From Bolinopsis microptera (taxonomy: Eukaryota > Ctenophora > Tentaculata > Lobata > Bolinopsidae), in the NCBI RefSeq assembly GCF_026151205.1, contig NC_087074.1, positions 8,163,726 through 8,227,725 of the forward strand: DNA of 64,000 nt, written 5' to 3'. Below are positions 1-11,606 of the stretch, piece by piece. The notes beneath the pieces are model-generated. The model saw nothing but the letters and a program-made list of their open reading frames with translations. It searched no databases and had not been told where the DNA came from. Made by a program: the position numbers and the translations under genes. Every line of letters starts with the position of its first letter. Position 1 is the first letter of the stretch.

Positions 1-1847
1 ATATGGGGTAACACACTTGATTTGAAGCAGTTTACTTTTGCCATCTTTTTAATCATAAAAGATCCAGGATACGGTAACTCTATCGGAATCTTGCCCTCCT
101 GGATTTTTGTAAAGTTATGATGGAAATGATCATCCAGTGACTTGAATCTATCATCATCAGTACACATGCTTGAAATACCAAGCGCCACTATCACATAGGC
201 AAGCTTTATCTCCTTTCTTTCATTTTCTTTCAGATCCTCCTGTCCACAATTTGAATTAAGACAGCAAATAATACTCCAATATTTAGAGATTAGGGTATCG
301 TAGAGCCTCTTTTCGAAATGAGAAAATTCTTCAGTCTCAGGTACCTTGAGGATCACAGAATACAGAGCTGAAACAAGTTCAAATAATTCACGGACAATTT
401 CAAGATGAACCCCAAGTTTAGCCAATAATGGCATCAATCCACGGTTTATAAGGTGCTTTACTTCTTTTTTATTCCCTCTCAAAACAGCATGATAACAAAT
501 AGTTGATATCAAAGTAGCTTCGCTCGAATAATATAATGGATCCTCATTGAAAGAATTAAGAATTGTGAGCAGAGCAGGCGCAATTACTCTTACATCAGGT
601 TCAATAAACATCATCCAGCTGGTTAACAAGTAACAATTATGAATCAATCCGCGATGACTACGTTTAAGATCATTGTCTCGAAGTATGAGCAGCATGACAG
701 GAACTAGTTCTTTAATTATCCCGTATTTTACTACGGTCTTCAAATCAGGTGTTGTGACTAGGTGATCAGTATATAGCACTAAAACTCGTACAGCACTGTC
801 AACGGCATTAATTTTTAGAGATTTGTGCTCTGTCAGATTAATTGTGCACTTTCTGATGATCTTAAGGACGGCTTCAGTAAGGATTGGCACGTCACATTTG
901 TTGAAGATATCTGACTTTGCCTTTATGACCGCTGCTGAAATGGTGTCACAAACCGAGTTCCAAATTAGAATTACACGTTCTATTGGCACATCTTCTTTAA
1001 ATTTTTGACATTTGCTGAAAACTTGGATAGCATAGGGCACTATCCCCGATTTGAAAATTCCTAGCATAAAATCTTCGGACCCGTGAAGAAGAGAAAGGTT
1101 GTGGATCAATGTAACACCTGCTTGTAGAATTTTAAAACTGATGTTCTTCTCTCCTCCCACTATATCTTTAGATTGTACAATGACTGGAAGAATTAGCTGC
1201 ACATACTTAACATCATTCTTTCTGCATAAAAGCTGCCCGAGTATATTAATACAAATAACTTTTTGCAACTCAGTGCACCGTTTAAAAAGGTTCTTTAAAG
1301 CCTGGATGCCGTGATTTTCTGAGAAACATAAAGCTACACTTTCTTCGTTTCCATGGAAAGTAATGGCTTCAACGATACATAAAAATAATCTCAAATGATC
1401 GGGATTACCTTTTTCCAAAAGTTTCCAGTGCTTTTTATGAAATACGATTTGACTGAAAACGTTGCCTAGTACATCCTTGTCACCACGGAATGGAGATGTA
1501 AAGATATTTCCCAAAACAATGTCCAATTTAATCCATTCATCGTTGGCAAGATAGCTATTTATTAGCTGATGCATTCCCTTGAAGTTTTCTTTGCTGTTGA
1601 AGTAGTCAGACTCGGAAAAGGGGGACAATATCAAGGCATCACACAGTTGGGAGATAACACCTGAAATATAGCACCATTATAGAAATAGTGATCTAAATAG
1701 TCTTATTTCTTTATTTATTGTGGATAACGGTTGTTTCAGCACGGAAAACTTAAAAAGTTTTGATAATAATACTACTGAAGGCTTTTACAACAAATACTTG
1801 GGTGTTAACACATCCTGCTTACTACCTTCTAGAACAGCTGAATCCAT
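1..1847 (-). CDS. Tandem family copy A: armadillo-like helical protein, C-terminus off window
   Basis: I read this as a two-exon gene. Exon 1 is 1826-1847 (MDSAVLE, then G|gtagtaag donor), and exon 2 is 1660 down to the left edge after a 'tatatttcag' acceptor. The phase-1 join makes a Gly codon, the same phase as in copy D. I translated exon 2 block by block and found no stop, giving about 560 residues so far. The protein is almost all amphipathic helix with short loops, as in armadillo/HEAT solenoids; there is no signal peptide or membrane segment. It aligns over its whole length with copies B, C and D; shared blocks include HWK..., LKVP(D/E)T and PGSFMIKKM. The last ~120 residues, including the CNEQGDTVLYHLEDL block seen in D, lie outside the window. 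Function unknown; a scaffold role is only a guess from the fold. Confidence 0.7.
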
Positions 1848-2963
1848 TCTTTTACTATCCGTTCAAGTCGTTACCGTTCAGTTCATGCAGCTGCAATAAA
1901 TTGAAACTAAATTAAATACCACAAATAACAAATTCATTCTACTTTTCGAAGGGCAAATGAAAATAATATTGTGATATGTCACCTTCATAGAACTATAAAG
2001 AGTAAACGTATTCTGAAAATGAATTCTTAATTTTCATTGACCTTGTTTTTACTTGTGTTAAGTTCAACATTTGGGAATACCGAGTATTTACTATAATATA
2101 TTATATGGATCCTCAACTCTCATTGAGCATAGCATAACACAAATTTTACTAAAATGAAACGACTTTCTGAGGTTAAATAAATTAAGCTATACAGTATTAA
2201 AGAGTAATACAGTTGCAGTAGTTGAATACAAATTGTTAATTTAACAAAATATTACATACAAATTACAAATAATAAGTTAAGTTTCAAAAATTCTGATTTA
2301 TCTAAGTAGGTTCCTATAATATAAACATTAAAAACATAGTTGACATCAAATTTTACCAATAGTAACTGGTTGCTAGCTTCAACTTTGATTCAATTTTTGT
2401 ATTTATTAAATTATTTAATATCATTGTTCAATAGTCATGAAATGTTTTTGTAAAAACGATATTATTTAAGCACATTTTGCAGAATTCAGCAATTCACACA
2501 GCTCAGTGAGCTAAGGTACAGCCTCTGCAAAATAATTTCCATAAGGATAAGTATGGAGGTATATCATAAATAATAATGTAGCAATAAGGTCAACGTTTAT
2601 AATTGTTGTCTTAAATAAGTCAAGACAGTTTAAGTATTATAAGACGTAAAACGGATTCGATCATAACAGTTTACTTCAGACATAACTGACATTCTACAAG
2701 AGAAAGTATTTCAACTTATAAGCCAACTTAACTGGCTGTAGTGCAAATTGTTTATAAACATTCTTTATAAGTTAACAAAACAAAATATTACAAGTATTAC
2801 TATTTTATAAGTAAAAAGCAATAAAAAATAAGTGAAAAGTATAATTGCATAAAGTTAGTTTTAAAAATACTGAGTTCATTTGAGTAGGTACCTCATATTA
2901 ATAAACATCAAAATATAAACAATCGGCATCATTTTTTGCCAAAAACGACTGGAAAGTATGGCC
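1848..2963. other. Intergenic AT-rich stretch upstream of copy A
   Basis: No coding exon or RNA gene is evident here. The stretch is AT-rich and would hold the promoter and 5' UTR of copy A, since the proposed first exon ends at 1847. I see no convincing TATA box among the many A/T runs. Confidence 0.4.
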
Positions 2964-4234
2964 TACGGGTAAATGCCTCACAGAATGGCTAGCCTCACAG
3001 AATGGCCAAATTTGTAAATGTTTTTGTAACTAATTTTTTATAAAAGACTGGTAGGTTTTGTGGATACCATATGAAACAAAAGTCTTCTGGCAACACTTCC
3101 TGTGGTGAAATCATTAACTAGGACCACATTTTCTGGCATAAATATGACTGTTTATGTAGAAATTTTGAGCACTGAAAAATTTGTTTTCAAATTTTTGAAC
3201 TAAGTTTACATTTCGGTGAGAACTTCTGGCACCAGTATGACAGAAGATGTTCAAAGAATAGTATTCATCAAAAAAAACGAACATTGTTCAATATAGGAAG
3301 AAAAAAATGCTAAAATGGCTACACGCCTCACAAAATGGCCAAAATATGCCTCACAAAATTTGTTTTCAAATTTTTGAACTAAGTTTGCATTTTGGTGAGA
3401 ACTTCTGGCACCAGTATGACAGAAGATGTTTAAAGAATAGTATTCATCAAACAAAACGAACATTGTTCAATTTAGGAAGAAACAAAATGTTAAAATGGCT
3501 AAACGCCTCACAAAATGGCCAAAATATGCCTCACAAAATGGCCAAAATTTAAAACTCCTTTTATTCAATGAAACCATAAGTCTAAAGTATTCACAAGCTA
3601 TTTATTATACAATAACACCCCAGATGGAGTGTTTTTACAGCCGAATGAAGGTTATAAATCATGAAATCAGGGAATTATATGAACAACGCCACACAAAATG
3701 GCCATTTTTGGTGTAGGAAATTATGCCCTTTTTATTCAGTTCTAAGAAATTTCACCTATATGGGGGTGTTAACAAGGCATATTAATACCAGCAGCATGCC
3801 TGAAACAAGAGCCAAAGGTTTTAGAAAAATAAAATTTTCTCGTTTTCTTTTTTTTTTTGCCATTTTGTCAGGCATTTTTTCTTTTTTGTGAAATAATTTT
3901 TCACAGCTCAGTTTTTTCGTGAGTTTTAGGTTATTACCCCATTCCTTAATAGGTTTTCTAAGAACGTGTGGTGATAGAAATTTAAAAAGTATCTCCATCA
4001 ACAAAATTATGGAAATTCAGATTTGGCCATTCTGTGAGGCATGTTTTTTTCGAGGAAGATTTTCCGGCCAATTTTTCTCAAAGAAAAAATGGTTATGAGA
4101 TTAAATGAACCCCCGGGAAGAAAAATATGAGTGTCAACTTAGCTTCTTATGAGATAAAAACTGGAATAAAGTGTGTTTTGTGACTTTGAGAGACCTTCCT
4201 TTTTTTTGGCCATTCTGTGAGGCAAATACCCATA
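2964..4234. mobile_element. Non-autonomous element with inverted ends built on a CCTCACARAATGGCC motif
   Basis: The left end (GGGTAAATGCCTCACAGAATGGC, from about 2967) and the right end (GCCATTCTGTGAGGCAAATACCC, to about 4231) are imperfect inverted repeats. The same CCTCACA(A/G)AATGGCC motif recurs inside at about 2992, 3329, 3507 and 3530, and inverted at about 4024. The interior carries a direct duplication of about 150 bp (about 3170-3310 and 3355-3490). Small reading frames inside have no recognisable product. A flanking duplication is not clear, perhaps TA. It sits between copies A and B. Confidence 0.55.
3170..3492. repeat. Two tandem copies of a ~180-bp unit inside the inverted-end element
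   Basis: The block from TTTGTTTTCAAATTTTTGAA through TTCTGGCACCAGTATGACAG and CATTGTTCAATATAGGAAG appears twice, about 180 bp apart, with a few substitutions. This is a direct duplication within the element. Confidence 0.75.
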
Positions 4235-4452
4235 CTATACGCTGTTATTCAATATTCTTATAATTTAACAATTAAATAATGTTCAATAAATGTGAAATGA
4301 ATTTGTCAAAATAGGCAAGATTCGCATCTCTCGTCAAGAATTTATGCTGAAGTAAAGAACAGCTTCCACAAAAAAGTCAGAATCATAACACTTAAATTCA
4401 GTCATAACTAATGACTGTAATTTTTGGAGAGAAATTGATTCAACTTATAAGC
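4235..4452. other. Short spacer, presumed 3' region of copy B
   Basis: About 220 bp of AT-rich sequence between the inverted-end element and the stop codon of copy B. It probably includes the 3' UTR of B. No other feature seen. Confidence 0.4.
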
Positions 4453-6858
4453 CTAACTGTAGTGCAAATTGTTTATAAACTTCTTGACATTTTCAATGAT
4501 TATTTTGTCGTTCTGGTCCTCCAACAAGCCAAGACATGGTGACACTAAGTCTTCTAGGTGATACAACACCGTGTCACCTTGCTCATTGCAGGGGATAGAG
4601 GTGAGGAATCCGGTAATTCTTATCAGCATAGATCTTTTGTATTCTAATTTCCTCTCAAAGACTTCTTTTATTTCAGCTAGAAACATATTTCAGGACTTGT
4701 TCCTTCATTTCCTCCAGAGTCGCTACTTTACTGTTCTCTTCTTCATGTTGCAGAGCCCCGTAAAAATCCTTTGTGATTTGATCAGAACCATGTTCTGTAA
4801 TATACCAAATATGGGGTAACACACTTGATTTGAAGCAGTTTACTTTTGCCATCTTTTTAATCATAAAAGGTACAGGATACAGAAACTCTATCGGAAGAAA
4901 CTCTATCGGAATCTTGATATCCTCGATTTCTTTAAATTTTCGTTGAAAATGATCATCCAGAGACTTGTATCGTTCCTCATCTGTATAATAAATGGACGAT
5001 ATACCAATAGCTGCGATCACAAAGGCTAGAATTATCAACTCTGTTTCGTGTCCATTTTCGTGTTCACATATTTTACCGGCAGGGCAGCTGAGGTATAAAC
5101 TGAACAAAGTGTTGTAAAGCCGGTTATCAATATGAGATAATTCGTCTGTGTCAGGTACCTTGAGAATCACACTGTACAAAGCATAAATAAGTCCAAACAA
5201 TGTACGGTCACAATCTAGGTAATCACGAAGTTTAGCCATTAGAGGTATCAGTCCGTGGTTTAAAAGATACTTCACATCCTCCTGACTGCCTCTATCTACA
5301 GCCAGATTGCAAAATTCGGCTATAAACTCTGCGAGGGTTGAATAGGAGGTAGGATCCTGATTTAATAATTCGTGAATTTTAGACAAGGCAGGAGCAATGA
5401 CTGTTACATCTGGCTCTACGTTCATCTTCCATCCTATTATCTTGATACTATTACGTACCAGTCCATGAGACTGACGTTTGAGCTCATCATCTTGAAGTAT
5501 AACAACCAAGGCATTGACAACTTCTTTTACAACCCCATACTCTTTGATAGCCTTTAATTTACTAACTTGTTCACAGCTTTGTATTAGTAACCACAATACA
5601 TTAACAGCAGCATCTACAGTGTCAAACTTGATGGTTTGATGTTCTTTCTCATCTATGGCAATATTTCTCATAACTTCTACAATATTCAGTGTCAGTATCG
5701 GAACATGCACTTTGTTGAAATTGTAAGACTCTTCTGATAACACGGCTACAATCGTCTTACAAGTGGCATACCAAATCGTAAGTATACCTTCCAGCGGCGT
5801 TTCTTGCTTCAGTTCTTGACATGTAGTGAGGACTTTAACAGCATACGACACAATCCCTGATTTAAAAACATCTAATATGACCTCTTCACAATCAGACAGA
5901 TTGTAGATCAACCGAACACCTTGCAGCATGAAGCTAAAACCTACCGTGCCCTCTTCAACCATATCTTTAAATCGCACAGCTACAGGAACAGTCAGCTTAG
6001 CATACTGGGGATCACCCGTCTTGTGTACAAGTACTCTAAGTATGTTTAAACAAAATATTTGCTCCATCTCCGTACATTGTTGGTTTTGGAAATATTTCTC
6101 TATGACTTGAACGCCATTGCTTTCAGAGAAATAATTAAAAATACTTGCTTCGTCTCCGTAGATGACAATGTTTTCACTTTTCCAATGATACGAAGGAGTA
6201 CTGCGGAATACTTCCATTCTCCTTTTCTGAGAGCTTTCCAGTGCTTTTGGGGAATTATGATCTTGCTAAAAAGCTCGCTCAGAACAATGTTGTCGTCAGA
6301 AAATGGACCCTGAATTATGTTCCTCATGGCAATGTCCATTTCAATCCATTTCTCATCAGCAATAAGTTTGTTTATTTTCTCATGCATTCCTTTGTAGTTG
6401 TTCCTATCACAAAAGAAGTTAGGCTTGAACATCTGCGGTAGCGGCAACACATCCAAGAGATGAGACACGAAACCTGAAACAGGATTTTCATATTAAATGA
6501 TTTAACATTGAAAATTTACAACTCAAGCATATTATATCATGAATAATAATCTTAGCTATTTACAACTGACTGTGTACATACAATTTAAACGCTTAGGATT
6601 TACAAATAAACACATCAATGCTGATTTTATACCGTATAATGTAGATATAATATCAAATTTTTCGCTTGCAAGGATTGTATAGTCGTCAAAATTACTTCAT
6701 GTGTAATATATTATTATATATAATTAATTATATATTATAATTAATTATATATTATAATTAATTATATATTATAATTACCTTGGATTACAATTACCTTGGA
6801 TTACAATTGGATAACAGACAACATATTTTACTATCTGGCTTTGAAGGGCCAATTTCAT
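4453..6858 (-). pseudogene. Tandem family copy B: armadillo-like protein with two frameshifts
   Basis: This is a paralogue of A and D. The large exon runs 6473 to 4453 after a 'caggtttc' acceptor. Two reading-frame breaks are visible against D. One is near 6160-6185, between ...LLRIIGK and IVIYGDEASIF. The other is near 4686, where one extra T turns KYV-LAEIKEVF into KYVSS-stop and moves the tail (EIKEVFERK... CNEQGDTVLYHLEDL) to another frame. A possible first exon is 6795-6858 (starts MKLALQSQ, ends CCAAG|gtaatt, phase 1 like D), but this is weak. If the assembly is right, the product would end about 80 residues early and lack a continuous N-terminus. Either this is a pseudogene or the breaks are assembly errors. 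Confidence 0.65.
6712..6776. repeat. Tandem AT-rich minisatellite, ~17-bp unit
   Basis: The unit ATATTATAATTAATTAT repeats about four times in a row in the presumed intron of copy B. It is followed by two copies of TTACCTTGGATTACAA. Confidence 0.8.
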
Positions 6859-7343
6859 AACGATATTAATATTATATGACTATCATAAAACTGGGAACAG
6901 ATTTTAAACACTGAAATTTCTAATTTGCATGTAGCTTACGTTTTACTCACAGAGTTGTTATGGTAATATTAATTGAAATGCAGTTTGGGAAATGTGATTG
7001 AGAAACTTTTCAACAGACATTACTAAAAGCAATCCAATATCAAATGTTTAATGTGTGTGAGTAATTGACGATTGGTTGGTTCAATAAAATAGGAAATAAT
7101 CAAAAAGGAATAATTAATTAAACGATAAAAGAGAATTAAATACATTGTATTGTACAGTACAGTGTATTGTAAAGTGTATTTGTTAATATTATAAATCATA
7201 TTATGCTGATTCCCTGCTGTTTACCTATCATTCAAATAATAATTTTAAAGTAAATTAAAAAAACTCGGATGCTATCTGTATAGTATTTACATCAAATTTT
7301 GTCTCAATCATTGTTCAGGAGGAAATGAAAACTTATGGTCAAA
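6859..7343. other. Spacer between copy B and a duplicated B tail
   Basis: AT-rich, with no coding signal that I can support. It may contain the promoter of copy B if the proposed first exon ending at 6858 is right. Confidence 0.35.
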
Positions 7344-7680
7344 CTAACTGTAGTGCAAAATGTTTATAAACTTCTTGACGTTCTCAATGATCCTTTTGTT
7401 GTTCTGATCCTCCAATAAGCCCAAACAAGGTGACACTAAGTCTTCTAGGTGATACAACACCGTATCACCTTGCTCATTGCAGGGGATAGAGGTGAGGAAT
7501 CCGGTAATTCTTATCAGCATAGATCTTTTGTATTCTAATTTCCTCTCAAAGACTTCTTTTATTTCAGCTAGAAACATATTTCAGGACTTGTTCCTTCATT
7601 TCCTCCAGAGTCGCTACTTTACTGTTCTCTTCTTCATGTTGCAGAGCCCCGTAAAAATCCTTTGTGATTTGATCAGAACC
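7344..7680 (-). pseudogene. Duplicated 3' tail of copy B
   Basis: About 337 bp matches the end of copy B (4453-4790). It reads the same 77-residue tail (MFLAEIKEVFERK... CNEQGDTVLYHLEDL...) and carries the same extra T that breaks B. From about 7465 to 7680 I see no or almost no differences from B, while the 3'-most ~120 bp differs at several sites. The match stops abruptly at 7680 in the middle of a codon and runs straight into copy C sequence. This looks like a recent unequal exchange or gene conversion between neighbours. It has no start of its own. Confidence 0.75.
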
Positions 7681-7727
7681 GAATAATATAATTCGGTTAA
7701 TCTTATAATCATAGATCTTTTGTATTT

Positions 7728-8405
7728 GGGGGGGGGGCCAACCATATTAAAGTATATTAAAATGTAGGATTTTTCCCGATTTTGACCCGGGGATATACTT
7801 TAATATACTTTAATATACTTTAATATACTTTAATATATCCCTATCTCCTTGGAGGCCTACATCCAACATTTTTACCCAAAATAAGCTTGAAATGCAATTC
7901 TTAATCGATTCCAAAAAGTTCTTGAAAAAATATTGAAAACTGATGGAGTTATTTCAATTTTAATGAAGTCATTTTGGCTAGTATTCCGAACCGAGATATT
8001 AGGTGCAATTTTCCCAATTTTGTTCATGGAGGTCTTTTTACTTAGTATCCACTATATTCAACAAACACTGAGTTATATCTTTCACATAGAGTTAGTCTCA
8101 TTAAAAAATATTGAAATTTTATCGAATTTGGGCAAAAGCGAATTTGGGCAAAAGCGTATGCCCAAATATGGGCATAATTTTTAAAGCTCATAGCTCAGCC
8201 AATTTTTGACCAATCTGGATGGAAATTCATGTACTAGTCCTAAAACAGGCTTATCTTGCGAATCTGAGTGAAAAATATAGTTCATCATGTAAATCTTAAC
8301 GAAGAATATAAATCTTCTAATTGTAGGTATATTAAAGTATATTAAAATGTAGGATTTTTTCCGATTTTGACCCGGGGATATACTTTAATATACTTTAATA
8401 TGGTT

Positions 8406-8440
<35 letters not shown>
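7728..8440. mobile_element. Small DNA transposon with poly-G/poly-C ends, inserted in copy C
   Basis: The ends are inverted copies: G(10)CCAACCATATTAAAGTAT at 7728 and ATACTTTAATATGGTTGGC(33) at the right. A TTAAAGTATATTAAAATGTA / GACCCGGGGATATACTTTAA module follows the left end and recurs before the right end. The interior has no transposase. The insertion is flanked by GTATTT (7722-7727 and 8441-8446). Removing the element and one copy restores CTTTTGTATTTTGATTTTCT, which matches the uninterrupted sequence in copy B (CTTTTGTATTCTAATTTCCT). This confirms the boundaries. Unequal G and C run lengths suggest slippage or assembly limits. Confidence 0.8.
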
Positions 8441-8441
<1 letters not shown>

Positions 8442-10176
8442 TATTTTGATTTTCTCTCAAAGACATCTTTTATTTCAACTAAAACATACTTCATAACTTG
8501 TTCCTTCATCTCCTCCTGATTTACTACTTTAGCCCTCTCTTCTGCTTGTGGAAGAGCTTCAAAAAGATCCTTTATAAGTTCATCTGGCCCATGTTCTACA
8601 ATATACCAAATATGTGGTAAAACGCTCGATTTGAAGCAATTTACTTTTGCATCTTTATTATCATGAAAGATCCAGGATATGGTAACTCTATTGCAACTTT
8701 GCCTTCTTGGATTTCTTGAAAGTTGCAATAAAAATGATTATCCAGTGACTTGAATCTGGCATCGTCTGTAAATTTGCACGATATACCAAGTGCAGCTACC
8801 ACAAAAACAAGCTTCTGTTCAAGAGTCTCCCCTGTTTTTGTTACCTGTTCCTTGTGTTCACAGTTTGGAACATCGCAGCAAATATAACTCTGGTAGTTAG
8901 CAAATAGGGTATCGAAGAACCCTTTATCGAAATGCAAAAATTCATCCGTATCAGGCACCTTGAGGATCATATCATAAAGAACTGAGAAGAATTTAAACAA
9001 TTTAATCTCATTATCTAACTGGTCAGGAAGGCTAGCCAATATCGAGATCAATCCCTGGTTTAAAAGGTGCTTTAAATCCTCCCGGCTACCTTTTTCTACA
9101 GCCTTATAACAAAAACTGGCGACTAGAAAACGATCAGAGGATGAATAAGACATCGGATTTTCATTGATTGATTTAAGAATTGTAGACACGGCAGGAGCAA
9201 CGACTCTTACACTGGGCTCTACATCCATCATCCATACTATTATCTTGATGCTATTACGTACCAGTCCATGAGAATGACGTTTGAGCTCATCATCTTGAAG
9301 TTGAAGTATAACAACCAAGGCATTGACAACTTTTTTTATGACTCCGTACTCTTTTATAGCAGTTAGATCACTAACGTTTTTGGTTTCATATATTAGGAGC
9401 ACCAAATCTTGTACAGCATTGTCTAGAGCTTTCAATTTGTAGGTTTCGTATTCTTTCAGACCAATAGCAGTTTCTCTAACAATCTCCACTACATTCAGTA
9501 TAAGTATTGGAAGATCAACTTTATCAAACTTAAGTTTAACAGTATCCTTCTTTAAAACTGCTCCAATCATCGTACAAACAGAAGTCCAAACATCAAAAAT
9601 TGATTTTAGTGGCTCTTCTTGCTTCACTTCTTGACATTTAGAGAGGATTTTAACAACAAACGACACCATTCCAGATTTAAAAACATCTGACATGAGGTCT
9701 TCGGAACCTTGGTAATAACACAAAAAGTCGATCAATGTGACACCTTGCAGCATAACTTTAAACCCCATTTTCTCCTCTTCTACCATATCTTTGAATCGTG
9801 CAGCTACAGGAACGGTTAGCTTAGCATATGGAAGAGACTCTGTTTTACTCAAAAGCGAAACGAGTATGCTTAGACAATACTTATGCTCCATTTCCGAAGA
9901 TAGTTTGCTTTTGAAACATTTCTCTAAGAATAGAATGCCATTGTTTTCTGAGAAGTATTTGAAAATACTTTCGTTATTTCCGTGTTGGGTAATGATTTCA
10001 ATAACACGTAGAATTGATAACGAACACCTTGATTCTCCTCCTTCAAGAGCTTTCCAATGTCTTTTAGGTACATTTGTTTTGCCAAAAATCACACCCAATA
10101 TATCATTGTTGCTACGAATATTTGGATCCTCAGCAAGATTCCTTATGGCCATGTCCAATTCAATCCAATTATCATT

Positions 10177-10417
10177 TTTTTTTTTTTTTGAAAATTCAAT
10201 TAATTATTATTATATATATAAATCAAGCGTTACATTTCAGCCATGCAAAATTACAATGACATATTTTGATATACTAATTGATAAATGGAACTGCAATATA
10301 AGTTGCTTAATGTTTGGCCGGATGACAACTAACTAAAAGAGAAAAATAAACTTGATTACATAATAATTAATTCGGCTGAACCAACACATAGCAAGAGCCA
10401 CATTAACGTTGGGGCCG
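10177..10417 (-). mobile_element. Poly-A-tailed retroinsertion (SINE or LINE 3' end) in copy C
   Basis: About 240 bp on the minus strand begin GGCCCCAACGTTAATGTGGC and end in a run of about 13 A. The flanks carry TCATT on both sides (10172-10176 and 10418-10422), the expected short target duplication. It interrupts the second helix of copy C and brings in a stop codon. A stretch GTTGGTTCAGCCGAATT loosely resembles a pol III B box, but not well enough to assign a tRNA-derived SINE family. Confidence 0.6.
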
Positions 10418-10523
10418 TCATTAAGATATATATTTATATCCTCATTAATTCCCTTGCAGTAATCCAAAAGAATCTTTGCCATCGATAGAGATGTTGAAAC
10501 ATTTAGGAGGTGAGCCATAAATC

Positions 10524-11606
10524 CTGAAAATTATATTCTATCATGATTTGACAATATTGATAAAGCAGAGCAATGTCGATAAGTAAAATCTATAATTTCC
10601 TAGCTATTAAGACTGGTGATGGAATACAGCTTAGCTCGAATAGCTCTGCAATGAGTAAATTTCTAGTTTATAGGTGATGAACAAGAATAACAATCTTTAC
10701 TTTTTGACACTTTTAAATAGCTTATAATTATACTTATTATCGTAATTTATTTTTTTAAAGATTAAGAATGAGAATAATAGAAACGACACATTATTGGAAG
10801 TAAAATTTAAATCGAGTTACGATAATAAATAAGACATACTGTTCGATACCTTCGATATTCATTTACAATTATCGATCTGCTGTTAAAAATAATTAAAGAG
10901 AAAAATGGAACAATGCAGTGAATACAGAAATTATTCAATGTGTAGATGAAATAAAAGTCTGCTATTTAAAAATCATTTACTTAATAAATTATAACTGATT
11001 ACCTTGTAATCAAGGTGTAATCATGATATTTTCTCGAATATTATTGTGTCCTTTAAATAATATTCATGCCCAACTAGGGATTTATATTTAAATCCCTAGT
11101 TGGGCATGAATATTATTATTAGTAATATTATTACGTTTAAACTAATGCTAGACTTAGTCTTGGCCCTATTCTCTTTATTCAAGGCTAAGATTTTTTGTAA
11201 TTGCTAGGTTTGCACATCCTTACTCCTGTTGCCTCCAGATTATTGCATTCATTCGTTACTTTTTCACCTTCATATTTCAGGTTGCTGTGTAGTGTGTCTG
11301 ATTTACCTAGAGACAGCTCTTCAAATATCGATACAGGTATTAATTTACTTCCTAGCAGTGAGCTATTGCTTCCCCTAGTCCTACCTATTCCAACAACTGG
11401 ACGTCAATGTGAGGGAAGCTACTTATTTTGACTTTTGTACATTTTTGTATAAAAAATCAATTTTCAAATCGTGTAAAAATGACATTAAAATGAATCCCTA
11501 ATATTATATCGATTCGAAATAAGATTGAACATAAATTATCATTTAAATTTCGGTGCCGTTATTTAAAAATTGCAGGGTCTCAGTTCAACAGACTCAAGCT
11601 AACAAT
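10524..11606. other. Spacer between copies C and D
   Basis: AT-rich region that should hold the 5' end of copy C. I looked for a short ATG exon ending in a phase-1 donor like those of A and D and found none with an open frame. The one notable feature is a 62-bp perfect hairpin at 11056-11117. Confidence 0.4.
11056..11117. repeat. Perfect 29-bp inverted repeat with a 4-nt loop
   Basis: The left arm AATAATATTCATGCCCAACT (then AGGGATTTA) is followed by the loop TATT and the exact reverse complement. It could extrude as a cruciform or fold as an RNA hairpin. It may be a relic of a very small foldback element. Confidence 0.9.

Larger units (their letters stand above)
7681..10523 (-). pseudogene. 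Tandem family copy C: armadillo-like protein, several disruptions
   Basis: Exon 2 begins at 10523 after an 'ataattttcag' acceptor and reads GFMAHLLNVSTSL..., paralogous to A, B and D. The reading frame is broken at three places. First, a poly-A-tailed insertion at 10177-10417 splits IYLND from NWIELDMAIRNL. Second, a 1-nt deletion near 8651 (GCATC where copy A has GCCATC) ends the 505-residue main frame at MIIKMQK-stop; the next block (AKVNCFKSSVLPHIWY) resumes in another frame. Third, a transposon at 7728-8440 interrupts the FERKSKYK block. The tail after 7727 fuses to a copy of the B tail. No convincing first exon was found in 10.5-11.6 kb. The longest intact piece is 8641-10158. Confidence 0.75.

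Noticed and set aside
8342-8460. Poly-glycine C-terminus of copy C
   Set aside because: The glycines come from reading the C-run at the end of an inserted transposon, not from the gene.
10985-11035. First exon for copy C near 11010 (GATTACAAG|gtaatc donor)
   Set aside because: The only nearby ATG is followed by TGA before the donor in the required phase.
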